A stretch of 64,000 nucleotides of DNA from Globodera rostochiensis (Eukaryota > Nematoda > Chromadorea > Rhabditida > Heteroderidae), in assembly GCA_018350325.1 (NCBI GenBank), contig JAEVLN010000004.1, positions 2,728,001 to 2,792,000 on the forward strand, given 5' to 3'. Of this stretch, positions 54,601 through 64,000 are shown piece after piece. The translations under genes and the position numbers were made by a program. The stretch's first letter is position 1, and every line of letters begins with the position of its first letter. Under the pieces are notes generated by a model that was not told the origin of the DNA, did not search any database, and saw only the letters and a list, made by a program, of their open reading frames with translations.

Positions 54601-55902
54601 TTGCTGAGATTGCCGCGCTTCAGCACCCTTCTCGACCGCCGTACAACAGCAAATTGGCAGCGATGAAAAAACGAACGGCGGCTGACCACGAACGATTGAA
54701 CAAATTGGCGGAAGTTCAAAGAATGAAAACAGAGCTGTACACCAAACTGGTTGAGCAACAGAAGAATTTGTTGAAGAAGCTGCAGCAGACGGAGGACAAG
54801 GAAGCGAAGAAAAAGATTGTCAAGTATCTGAAGACGTTCGAGCTCAAGGTGAAGGGGATAAAGGCCGAATTAGAGCAGCTGGCCCTGAAATTGCGGGAGA
54901 TGCAAATGCGACAGCCACAATCCAAACGGACACGCTCTGGACATTCAGCTTCTGAACAACATCAGTCGGCCGAGGACGGGGTGGAAGCAAACGCAGAGCA
55001 TATCGGAGGTGATAGTTACCGGTCAAGATGCCGGATTCCATAATTCAAATGAAAGAAACGATAATTGAGCTTTAGGTTGATGCAAAGCATATGAAAATAA
55101 ACTATAATTTTCCATATTGTGGACTACAAATCGAAGCTCCTTTTTGTGTATTAATGACCGGGGCTTTTTCAATGTCACTTATTTAACTAAAAATTTTGTT
55201 TTCCAGGAACAGTCCAACAATCGCCGAGTAAATATTCGATGCCAAATAAGAAACTGCTAAAGTATGTTTAAGGGCATTGAATAGTCTGTAAACTGGTTTC
55301 ACTTTATAGACTTTGTCGCGTTGTTTATGTGTCGGCGTGTCCACCCGAACTCAACGAAAAGCTGATTCTGCACATGGAGAAATTTGGAGAACTTTTCGAT
55401 TACGACATCAATGCAGTACCCCAAATTTTCACATACAAAGAACCACTTGATGCGCAAAAGGTTTTAACCCAACGCTCCCTTTGTTTGAAGAAGATACAAT
55501 TTCTTAAATTTTGTAAATTTAGGCGGTCAACGAGGCGGCAGGTTGTTTTGAGCTGACAAAATTGAAGGTGGAATGGGCACCGGTAGCGAAGGGAGTGAAA
55601 AGCAACAAAGACATTGTGCCGGACGGGGAGCGGAAACCATCGGTAAATGTTGAGGCATTGGCACAACGCATTTCATTTAAAACCCATGGTATAAGAATAA
55701 GAATTTTTGAAACTGATGTCCCCAAATTCTGGTTGGGAATCTCCAAATTTTAGTCCTTTTTATACATTTTGTTATTTAGGATCAGGTGGCTGCAAAGGAT
55801 TTGCTCGCGTTGCTCGAATACGACGAGGAGGAGGAGGAGAATTATGAAAAGAAGGAGGAGGACGATGAGCAGTCGGATGACAAGGCGGGAAGTGACGAAT
55901 GA
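51620..55902 (+). CDS. RBM26: RNA-binding protein RBM26/RBM27 family (PWI-like, CCCH, two RRMs)
   Basis: A nuclear RNA-binding protein of the RBM26/27 group (in other animals linked to the PAXT/exosome pathway). The N-terminal PWI-like domain reads LKTWISQVVED, PDALAKYVIALVKKPLSDAD and KLCSDKLSVFLQS, closely following RBM26. Next is an Arg/Ser/Gly-rich region (52.1-52.7 kb). The CCCH zinc finger (about 52.84-52.98 kb) has CRDF...KGFCMRGDNCPFDHGPDP. RRM1 (53.99-54.27 kb) has KIPPELNKI, HFSRFGQVTNIQVQYEG and IFNNRFVKVFWQND. A Lys/Glu coiled coil (54.66-54.90 kb) follows. RRM2 (55.31-55.58 kb) has VVYVSACPPELNEK and GCFELTKLKVEWAPV. The protein ends in an acidic tail (EYDEEEEENYEKKEEDDEQS). The start is the first ATG of the frame. 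A proline-rich segment occupies 53.37-53.6 kb. Confidence 0.93.
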
Positions 55903-56744
55903 CTAGGTCGGGGGCTAGCAGACGAGCCACAGCACTGCGACTTGTAAATGGACAGGGCCGTTCTGTCTATACCATGACATTACACTCCTTGAAACAAATC
56001 ACCTCTAATCTATTGAGTCCAGGGACGCACGGAAACGGCGCAAACGCCCAAATTTGGAAATTATTTTGCCTGATTCATTTTACATCTTTATACCTCCTCC
56101 ACCTTTTTGGAAAGCGTACGTCCCTGCTCTATATTTGTTAATTGAAATGCAAGTCCTATGTAAAATTCGGTAGATCATCAATGTTTGAGTCTTTTCATCA
56201 GTTATTTTGTTTCGTCCTTATTTCAACGGTTTGCATTCGTTAGTTGTTTTCTATCTGTCCTTTCACTCTCCCCTCCCGCTCTCCCCTCCCGCGCATTTCA
56301 AACCAAATACAAATTGGACGGCCAGTCCTGCTTTTTCTTGATAGCTTTGGTGTGATCGATCAAAACATTGAAGTAAACAACCATAGACTAGTGAATAAAT
56401 TTGGTTAAATGGAAACTCAACATTGTGATTGTGTTTTATTATAGTTCTTTGGTTGCAAATACATAAATTTTTATTATGGAAGGTTTCTTTGGCGATTTCA
56501 CTAAAATTAGGCGAAACGCCAAAATTATCGACCCGGGTTCAAATTCCCTGCGAGTTATTCGAATTTTTTTGTGATTTCTTAGTCTAGAAATCAGGATTTT
56601 TAATCCTGGTCCTGGTCATTTCCAAATCCTGTTTCTTTCCGCGAATTTCAAAATTCCGGGCTTTAGTGGTGGAGTCCATTTCAATTGAGAATCATTTAGG
56701 CATTTTTGAACACTGTACAGCATTCTTTGTGGCTTTTTCACTAT
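55903..56744. other. Spacer between RBM26 and NMD3 (same strand)
   Basis: 842 bp holding the RBM26 3' UTR. At about 56480-56570 there is a degenerate tRNA-like stretch with a one-base-off B box (GGGTTCAAATTCC). A perfect small hairpin, CAGGATT...AATCCTG, sits near 56591-56607. An acceptor-like AATCATTTAG ends near 56700, before NMD3. Confidence 0.45.
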
Positions 56745-59263
56745 ATGGAACAGCTTGAACTTGAACGCGGCGCTTTTTCCGAGGGCACAATTGCCTGCTG
56801 CGACTGCGGGACTCCGATAGCGCCAAATCCGGCCAATATGTGCTTGGGTTGTGTGCGTTCGCGCGCCGACATCACCGAAGAAATACCCAAACAGTGTAAG
56901 TTTATTGTTTTTGTAAACATGATTTTGGCTCCATTTTGTTTTTTAATATTACCAAAAATTGGTTTTGTTTTTTGTTTCCCTTAAAACCACTCGCGGTGTC
57001 AAGCTTTTCCCCAAACTTTCAGCTCAACTCCACTCGTGCCGCAACTGCGAACGCTTTTTCGTCCCGCCGAACGCGTGGAGCGCGGCAAAGGCCGAGTCCA
57101 AAGAGCTGATGGCGCTGTGTTTGGCCCGTCTGAAGCCGGCGATGACCAAAGTGCGTCTGGTGGACGCGGCCTTTGTGTGGACGGAGCCGCATTCCAAAAG
57201 GGTGAAAGTGAAGCTGACTATCCAAAAGGAGGTGTTCTCCCGAGCCGTCCTCCAACAGTCGTTAGTCGTTGAATTCGTCCTCCTCAACCAGGTGCTACCG
57301 GCGAGTCCGGCATTTTCACATTTCTGGGGTTGGACTGTTAGGAATAGAAATCAAGTCTAAATTTGGCAAATTCAATTCAATCCAAATGTTTTATGTCGGG
57401 TTTGTCCTCCTCCTGAAGTTTTTTGTTTCCCCAAAAGATGTGCGACGACTGTCGCCGTTTTGAGGCCAAAGACTACTGGCGCGCTTGTGTGCAAGTGCGG
57501 CAACGATGCGACTACAAAAAGACGCTTTTCTATTTGGAGCAGCTGCTGATCAAACACAATGCGCAGGTTTGCTAAATGGTGGTTTTTGTTGAAGATTTTT
57601 ATTAAAAAAATTGCTTCTCCTAGGCCCAGGCGAGTGGCATAAAGCCAGTGCCAACCGGAATCGACTTTTTCTTTGCGCGGCAGCAAGAGGCGCGCAAATT
57701 GGTGGACTTTATTTCTTCGGCGCTGCCCTCGAAATTCCATCAATCTCAGGTCTCCCCCCCCCCTTTTTGAACTTCTTGAACCCGAATTTGAGTAGGACAT
57801 TCTGATCCCATAGAGTTAGGTGTCGGATATAATTCCAAAACATTTTTTAATGAAGAAATTCGGGTGAAAAATGTTTAAATTCGGTGACCTTTCTGCAGCA
57901 ATTGGTCACGCACGACGTGCGCAACAACTTTTACGACTACAAGCACACTTACTGCGTGGACATTGTGCCCATCACAAAGGACGCGCTCATTTGTCTGCCG
58001 AAAAGTGTGGCCCAATGCTTCGCGAACATTGGCCAATTCGTCGTTTGTCTGCGGGTCACCGACGTTGTGTCGCTGATCAACCCGCGAACGCTGCAACTGT
58101 ACGAGGTCAACGCGTAAGTGTGCACGGCCTTAAACCCCATCATCAAATTACCTTTCTCTTTTTAAAGTCTCTTAGATTTTTGGACATTTGGACGTAATTT
58201 TTTCTAAACTTTTTTTGTTGCCAAATTCAGTACTGCCTATTGGAAGAACGCCTTCGACATTTTGGTCCACCCAAAGTCGCTTATTGAATTTTTCGTGGTC
58301 GACGTGGAGGAGGTCGACGACCCGTTCGCACTGCTTCCCCATGGGCATGGCAATGTGTCCACAAAGCATCGGCTTGCCGATGTTTGGGTTGTGCGCAGGC
58401 AATTTTTATTTCACTTAACGAAAGTTCAAAAATTTTTCCTCGGTGTTTAGAGTAGGCAAAAAAGAATTTCGCTCTGATCAAAGGCACCAGAAAAATTAAC
58501 TTAAAAAAGCATTTAAACAAAATTGTTTTTTTCAAAATTCTGTGTTCAGTGACCAGGTCGGACATTCCGAGTCCAAATCCATTTGCTGCCGTTCTCATCT
58601 TGGCCATCTGCTCGTTCCCGGCGACACCGTTTTGGGTAATCGAAAAGAAGATAAGCGTGGGAATGAATGCATTTAAATTTGCGTTTTTAGGTTACAATGT
58701 TTGGCAGTCGAATTTGAACAACAAAACATTTGACGAAGTGAAGGAGGAAAATGTGCCGGATGTGGTCGGTCGGATTTGCATTATTTGACCATTTCCGATA
58801 TTTTATTTTTTGGATTTTAGGTTTTAATCCGAAAATCGTACGACCGAAGCCGCCGAATTCGCCGGAGACAGTGGAGGCTGAAACGACTGCTTGACCAAGA
58901 GGAGACCGCCAGTGTGGAGAGGGAATTCAACGTAGGGGAAGCCCGGACTCTGGCAAATCGAATGGCTTCAAATCCCCGCACTATTTAAGGAGTTTATGGA
59001 CGACGTAGAGGAGGATCCGGCACTGCGCGAACGGATCAACATTTACAGGAAGGGGGGCGGCACCGTCGGGTCAAAACGACACCAACCGACGACAGCAAGC
59101 CGTACTACCAAACAACGAATGGCACCGCCGTCATTGTCGGTGTGTTCCACAACGGCGGACGAAGAGGAGCAAATTGAGGGGGCACCGACGCTGGCTGAAA
59201 TGTTGGAGGACCTGGAGCTGAATGACGTTGAGATGCGGGAGGAGGAGGAACAGCAGCCCTAAG
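56745..59263 (+). CDS. NMD3: 60S ribosomal export adaptor NMD3
   Basis: NMD3 binds pre-60S subunits and recruits CRM1 for nuclear export. The N-terminal zinc region has ACCDCGTPIAP and NMCLGCVRSRADITEEIPKQ, then LHSCRNCERFFVPPNAW. Further family blocks are RLVDAAFVWTEPHSKRVKVK, the QKEVF motif, MCDDCRRFEAKDYWRACVQV, RQRCDYKKTLFYLEQLLIKH, TGIDFFFARQQEARKLVDFI, FYDYKHTYCVDIVPITKDAL, VVCLRVTDVVSLINPRTLQL and DEVKEENVPDVVLIRKSYDR. The C-terminus is acidic and Leu-rich (LAEMLEDLELNDVEMREEEE), consistent with the family's nuclear export signal region. The start is the first ATG in frame. There are about 10 exons with short introns. The gene looks complete. Confidence 0.95.
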
Positions 59264-60552
59264 GGGGGGGGGGCTCAAATTTTTTATGCCTCCCGGGCCC
59301 GTTGAACATTGACATTATTATTTTGATGTTCCTGTTGTTTTATTTAATTAAAAGTTGTGCTCTATTTGTTCTCTATATTAGGCAATTATAACCGCCCCGA
59401 CATTTTTAGCATATTGGGAAATGATTGAGCTAATTTATGTCTTTGGTTTTAAAGTTAATAAATGCCCTAATCGTCGGGCACATGCCGGAACAAAAAAATG
59501 TGCGTTTTGCGTGTGCGTTTTGCGCGTCTTTTCGCTGTGCCGAAAGGCCAATTTGCAAAAAGTGACGGATTTCCTCTTAAAACTCGGCCGATTCAGTCGC
59601 GGATCGCACAATGAAAGAAGAAGCTAACATTTGTAAAAACCCGGGGTTGTGATCTCAAACTTTTTAAAAGCAGCCAAATCGACTCAAAAATTTAGTTTAT
59701 ATTTTTGGCTATAAACAATAATTTGAGCAATTTTCTGTCTGTGCTTTGTCCGATCTTTACAAATTAAATTTCAAATATAAGGGCCACTTTTTTCACATTA
59801 TTTATTTTAAACATTTCATTAACAATTATTTATGAACATTTTTCATAAAATCAATTTGCATTTGCCCTTCGCTTCTCCTCCGTTTCCTTTTGCTTTTGCC
59901 AAATGAGCCTAGGCTTTATTTGGTTACCTAAACATTTAATTAATTAATTAATTTTTAATTTATTTTGTGTAAACTTGTTGAAACAGCCCAGTCGTTGCCT
60001 GTCAAAATCGATAAACAATAGAGTAGTATCGACGTCTACGCATCCGGAAAATGGAATTATCGTAACCTTTTGGGGGAAATATGCAATTATTTGATTATTA
60101 TTATTATTATAATTCGCGTTTTACGTCAGCAAATGTGATACAAAACTTGGCCCCAACAAATGGCACACAAGTGTTGCTGAGTACTGAATTTGTGGTTATT
60201 ATTAATACAATATTAATTATTTAACTAAATGATGAATAAAAAGGATTAAATTCAATTTTGGATTAAATTATTCATAAAAATATTATCTATGTTATTAATA
60301 ATTACTTTTAACTATTCTGTTGAATATGCTATGGCCATCAATAGTAACGATCAATCTGATGTCCGCTGTGTTAGGCATAATGGTCGCATTCACGCACACT
60401 AAATTATTTAAAAAAATTTAATTTTATTTGTAAAACTCCTTTTATTAATTTGCTTTTAGCTTTTTGAGGGTCCAATCCATTAAGAAAACCGGGCTCTTAC
60501 GAATCTTGTATTTGTTGGATAGCCCCAAAGAATCAATCCCCGCGGCTTTTCA
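59264..60552. other. Convergent 3' flanks of NMD3 and small secreted-protein gene
   Basis: Starts with a G9 run next to the NMD3 stop codon, then becomes strongly AT-rich, with ATTAATTAATTAATT near 59935-59950 and TTATTATTATTA near 60095. No gene is supported. Confidence 0.5.
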
Positions 60553-61242
60553 CTACTCACGATTTATGTCGAAGTGCTTGCTAAACCTTAAAATGTTTAA
60601 AAAAGAATTAATAATTTACTAAAAAGCAATTTGTTTTAAAATGTTTAAAAAAGAATTAATAATAAAAAAAAAGCAATTTGTTTTAAAATGTTTAAAAAAG
60701 AATTAATAATAAAAAAAAAGCAATTTGTTTTAAAATGTTTAAAAAAGAATTAATAATAAAAAAAAGCAATTTGTTACCCGTCAATGATCGCGCGGCCGCA
60801 GCACTCACAGCTCGGCCCTTCACATGAACAATCGCCGCTGAGTGACACGCCGTCCTGGATCAATGGCAATCCATTCTTGTCCAATCCCTTCTCCAGCCTC
60901 ATACTTATTGCCTAAAATCGTAAATATTCATTTAGTATATTTATAAAAATAGTAAATTCAAATTCAATTAAATTTTTAACCTTTTTTATTTGTTCCAAGC
61001 AATAACCGTCCACCGTCCCATTGTGATGATTGTCGTGGAGTTTGGCTTGAAGGTCAGTCCTATGTTTTTTTAAATTTAATTTCTTAGAATCCAATTTCTC
61101 AAAATTTGTCCCCTAAAGTTTTTTAAAACAAAAACAATGCAAACCCAGGCTGATGGTCAGCCGAACGGGCAAAGCCATGGGCAAAGCTCGCAAAAGCAAT
61201 TGTTAAAGCAACGGAGAGCAAAGATTTTGTAGAAAAATGCAT
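60553..61242 (-). CDS. Small secreted Cys-rich protein, unrecognised
   Basis: A phase-consistent four-exon model (61145-61242, 60981-61059, 60778-60911, 60553-60580) gives 112 residues. The N-terminus MHFSTKSLLSVALTIAFASF is a clear signal peptide, with cleavage plausible after AHGFA. The mature part is hydrophilic: TDLQAKLHDNHHNGTVDGYC, then LEKGLDKNGLPLIQDGV, a Cys cluster CSCEGPSCECC near the C-terminus, and an end at DGKHFDINRE. DNHHNGTVDG resembles part of an EF-hand calcium loop (as in MCFD2-like proteins), but the position-12 Glu is missing, so calcium binding is doubtful. There is no membrane segment after the signal. I do not recognise the family. In a parasitic nematode it could be a gland or body-fluid secreted protein, but that is inference. 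Its last intron is almost wholly tandem repeat. Confidence 0.7.
60590..60777. repeat. AT-rich tandem repeat filling an intron of the secreted-protein gene
   Basis: About four copies of a roughly 46-bp unit (TTTTAAAATGTTTAAAAAAG followed by AATTAATAATAAAAAAAAGC). It occupies nearly the whole intron between the Cys-cluster exon and the final 28-nt exon. Confidence 0.93.
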
Positions 61243-62618
61243 AATAATTGGGGGAATTTGGGGGATTATCGGAAGAAAGTTAATTTTTAGGTAACTTTGG
61301 AGGCGATTGAGTGGGTATTTATAGCAATTTTATTTACTTTTACGCCCTCCATTTTTCCATTTTAGTGCCTTAATTTATTTTATGCTCGCTGTCTACAAAA
61401 TTTCAAACAAAATTTGTTTTATTTGCATTTTGTTTATCAATTTGCTTCGATTCGTTCGATTCCGTCAGTTTGTTGGATTCTGTCGAGAATAATTTGACTT
61501 CTTTTTGTATATAGAAACGATGGCCGACTATTCGTTTTCGGCAAAAGTTTGGCGAGAAAATCGTTCGGAATTAATTGCCCCTTTTTTGCTCTCAATTTAT
61601 TCAAAAACTTTAAATTATTGAATTTTATCTTAAAAATGATAATTTTATTGCCTATTTTGCCATTTTTAGTGCCTATTTCGGTGCCTATTTTAGGCGTCTA
61701 TTTCGCGTTTTTTTAGTGCTATAAATTTCATCCTTACTGATAATAATAAAATAATAATAATAATTATTAAATATTATAAAGTTTAAATAAAATGAAATTT
61801 TGTACCTTTTTTGCGCGTTTGTGCCAAGTTTCATTCCGAAACTCCACGGGCATTTGGGCCCCTCCCTTTGGGAGGTTTATAAATTAAAAAAAAGCAAAAC
61901 ATTTGCTGTGGCCCATACCGTCTTCGATGGCTCCATCGAAGTGAGGAATCGGCAACAACAAAAGGAAGACGAATTGTCCAGTCTGGCCAAATTGTGCCAT
62001 AAGCCTTCTGGCACAAAAATTTGTTGAAAAAGACCAGGTACAGGCGGCATGGGTACAGATTGGCATTCCGAGGTACAGAATACACAGATACAGCAGATAC
62101 AGCTTTTTGAAAATTCTAAACTCTAACCAGCAACAGAAGTAAAGGGCGGAGCTTAAGTAGCCCTAAAGGTATGGGCTGATATATCTACCGTACCACCACA
62201 ATACAGGTGCAGACTGTATGTAGTAATTTACAAAGTGATTGAATGTTGAAATAAAGATTCAAAGTCTTTCTGCCCACTTCCGATTCGAATAGTCGAATTT
62301 CAAGGTTGTATTTCGATTTCGTATTTTACAATTCAACGCACCCCGGGGGCGGGCGCCGGCGGGTTGTTGGGGGGGGGGGCTTCGGACCGGTAGCCAAAAG
62401 AATTTTCTTTTGCCTTACAATTTGGACGGGGTTTAAAAGGGCTTAAATTTTTTGGAAAAGGCTGCCGCGCCATTTCGCCGCCGGGGACTCCGTCGATTTG
62501 GTCGATTTTGATCCGTAAAAAAGGCCAATGATTCTTTGTTTTGTACATTTGCGCGGCTCTCTTCGACAATAAACGAAAAGTCAAAAGAATGTTCGATCAC
62601 TTTTAGCAATCATTTCTT
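61243..62618. other. 5' flank of secreted-protein gene and 3' flank of collagen gene
   Basis: AT-rich to about 61.8 kb, with a TAATAATAATAAT microsatellite near 61740-61765. A more balanced stretch follows (61.85-62.58 kb) with repeated GGTACAG/ATACAG motifs near 62035-62105 and a G10 run at 62370-62380. Short open frames on both strands have no recognisable domain. Confidence 0.45.
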
Positions 62619-63960
62619 TCAGCGTCTGGTCCCGTCTTCGAAGAATACGCCTCCGTCCAATGCACAATATTTTGGGCATATGCCGCGTTCACCGGGAGGC
62701 CCCTAAAAATCGTGCATTTTTTTTGCCTCATTTTCCATTCGTTCAATTTGTTCTGTTCTTGCCTGATGTCCGGACTGTCCGTCTTCACCGGACCGGCCTG
62801 GCGGCCCGGGCAAACCAGGCGCGCCGGGAGATCCTTGCGGGCCCGGCAACCCCTCACTTCCAGGGCGTCCAGGCTCTCCAATCTCGCCCGGAAACCCGGG
62901 AGGGCCCTGAAAAAATGTTAAGTTTTCTGATTGTTTAAAGTGATCGAGATTCTTGGAAATGTTTAGAGAATGAAAGGATTCAGTCTGCTGGATGTGAACC
63001 CTCGGTCACTTACGGGCTCTCCAGGAGCTCCGGAATCGCCTGCAAGGGCTGGCGTCGAAATTGCTGGTCGACCGGGCTCCCCTCGAGGTCCTTCTCTGCC
63101 CAAGTCTCCGGTGTCGCCCTGTTGTCCGGGAGGTCCTTGAGGTCCTGAAGACACAATAAAATTAAATAATTCTTTTCAAAAAACAATTTTTCACCCGGGG
63201 GCCCATCATTGCCGGCACGTCCGGGGTGGCCGATCGGTCCGAGGCTTCCAAAGTCGCCGGCAGGCCCTGGCGGGCCTGGTTGGCCCGGAGGGCACGGAAT
63301 GCATGGCGGCTGGGTCACTTCTTCACACATTCTAAAAAGAGGGCATTTTTTCCTATAAATCAGGGAAATATTTACGCTGGAGGGCGTCCAGGAAATCCGG
63401 GGGATCCGGGCGCCCCCGGACGGCCGGGCACTCCGTAGCGACCCGGCGGGCCTGGCGGTCCGGGCAGTCCCGGCATACAACAGCCTGAAGGTTTAGAATT
63501 TGGCTTCCAAAATTGCCTCTTTTCGTTTGCCTTCGCATTGAAGTCGGCCCGGCGGCGGTGCCTGACGTCGGAAGCGCGTGCCGTTTGAGCTGCCCACAAA
63601 GCGCAAAAGCGACGGCATTCCGTCGCCGGGGAGCGCGTCCTCCGCCTCGGCACTTTGAAGCTCGCCCATCTCCAGCATAACTTCTTTGACGGAAAGCTGA
63701 ACAGAATATAACAAAATAAATATAAACAGAATAATTCTCTCAAAATGCCTTGCAAAAGTCCATTTCGTGCTGTACTCGTTGCTGGACATTGTTGATGTAC
63801 TGGTTGGCCAGCGGCAATGTGATGAATATGGCCAAAATGGCAGCCAATGAGAAGGTCACCGCTGTGCACACCTTTGGCACATATTTAAATTTAAGCAAAA
63901 TGAAAAAAGTATTACCACAAAACGATAGGCCGCCTCTCGGGCTTCCGATTCCACCTTCAT
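62619..63960 (-). CDS. Nematode cuticle collagen
   Basis: A structural protein of the extracellular cuticle. It starts [15 protein letters not shown], followed by a transmembrane/signal segment ([17 protein letters not shown]) and [18 protein letters not shown], the classic cuticle-collagen N-terminus. A subtilisin-type processing site, TRFRRQ, precedes the first Gly-X-Y block. Cysteine groups flank interrupted Gly-X-Y runs: [30 protein letters not shown], then longer blocks such as [19 protein letters not shown]. The C-terminus [20 protein letters not shown] is the diagnostic ending of one large C. elegans collagen group. There are about 6-7 exons. The junction DFCK to LSVKEVM needs a GC donor (AAGGCATTT). 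The gene appears complete, with its ATG 40 bp from the window edge. Confidence 0.95.
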
Positions 63961-64000
63961 TTAAAACGCTAATTTATCTAAAAAGTCGTTCAACTGAGCG

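Noticed and set aside
56480..56575. Possible tRNA gene or tRNA-derived element (GGGTTCAAATTCC plus following T-run)
   Set aside because: The B-box-like sequence has an extra base, there is no matching A box at the right distance, and no cloverleaf could be drawn. At most a decayed relic.
60981..61059. Canonical calcium-binding EF-hand in the secreted protein
   Set aside because: The loop-like segment DNHHNGTVDG keeps D1, N5, G6 and D9, but the required acidic residue at position 12 is Cys, and no second EF-hand is visible.
61800..62085. 75-84 codon open frames on both strands
   Set aside because: No domain, no splice partner and mutually exclusive strands. The sequence has repeated GGTACAG/ATACAG motifs, so it may be repetitive DNA.

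Overview
This window is nuclear DNA from a nematode. It holds about 14 intron-rich protein genes on both strands. Introns are mostly short and GT...TTTCAG-like, and homopolymeric G/C tracts are frequent. A cuticle collagen, a worm-type supplementary nuclear receptor and an UNC-103-type channel fit Nematoda. Three conservation-supported GC-AG introns and the long G tracts make me think of a plant-parasitic (cyst-type, tylenchid) nematode, but that placement is inference. Gene models were assembled by hand from conserved protein blocks and intron phase. No transcript or database evidence was available.

Layout. 0.1-8.5 kb (-): an ERG-type potassium channel (UNC-103/KCNH), for which I could build a phase-consistent 30-exon model. 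8.5-13.7 kb: low-complexity intergenic DNA containing a Pol III/SINE-like structured element at about 12.26-12.73 kb. 13.7-19.0 kb (-): NAA25, the NatB auxiliary subunit. 19.6-23.8 kb (-): a GRAF-type BAR-PH-RhoGAP-SH3 protein. 25.0-31.2 kb (-): an FMNL-type formin. 31.8-34.1 kb (+): a chimaerin (SH2-C1-RhoGAP). 34.4-37.8 kb (+): a PPM1G-type PP2C phosphatase. 38.5-40.1 kb (-): a cyclin J-like cyclin. 42.2-46.5 kb (+): a nuclear hormone receptor with a large intronic satellite. 47.7-48.0 kb (-): MICOS10. 48.7-51.0 kb (-): DNAJC3/P58IPK. 51.6-55.9 kb (+): RBM26/27. 56.7-59.3 kb (+): NMD3. 60.6-61.2 kb (-): a small, unrecognised secreted Cys-rich protein. 62.6-63.96 kb (-): a cuticle collagen.

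Most genes are conserved housekeeping or signalling genes, not a single pathway. The exception is 19.6-34.1 kb, where two RhoGAPs flank a Rho-effector formin. The formin and the chimaerin are divergent and only about 0.6 kb apart. The less ordinary material is non-coding or unrecognised. It comprises the Pol III-like element, a 40-bp intronic array that repeats a splice-donor-like junction, a 56-bp palindrome-bearing satellite inside the channel gene, and the small secreted protein.
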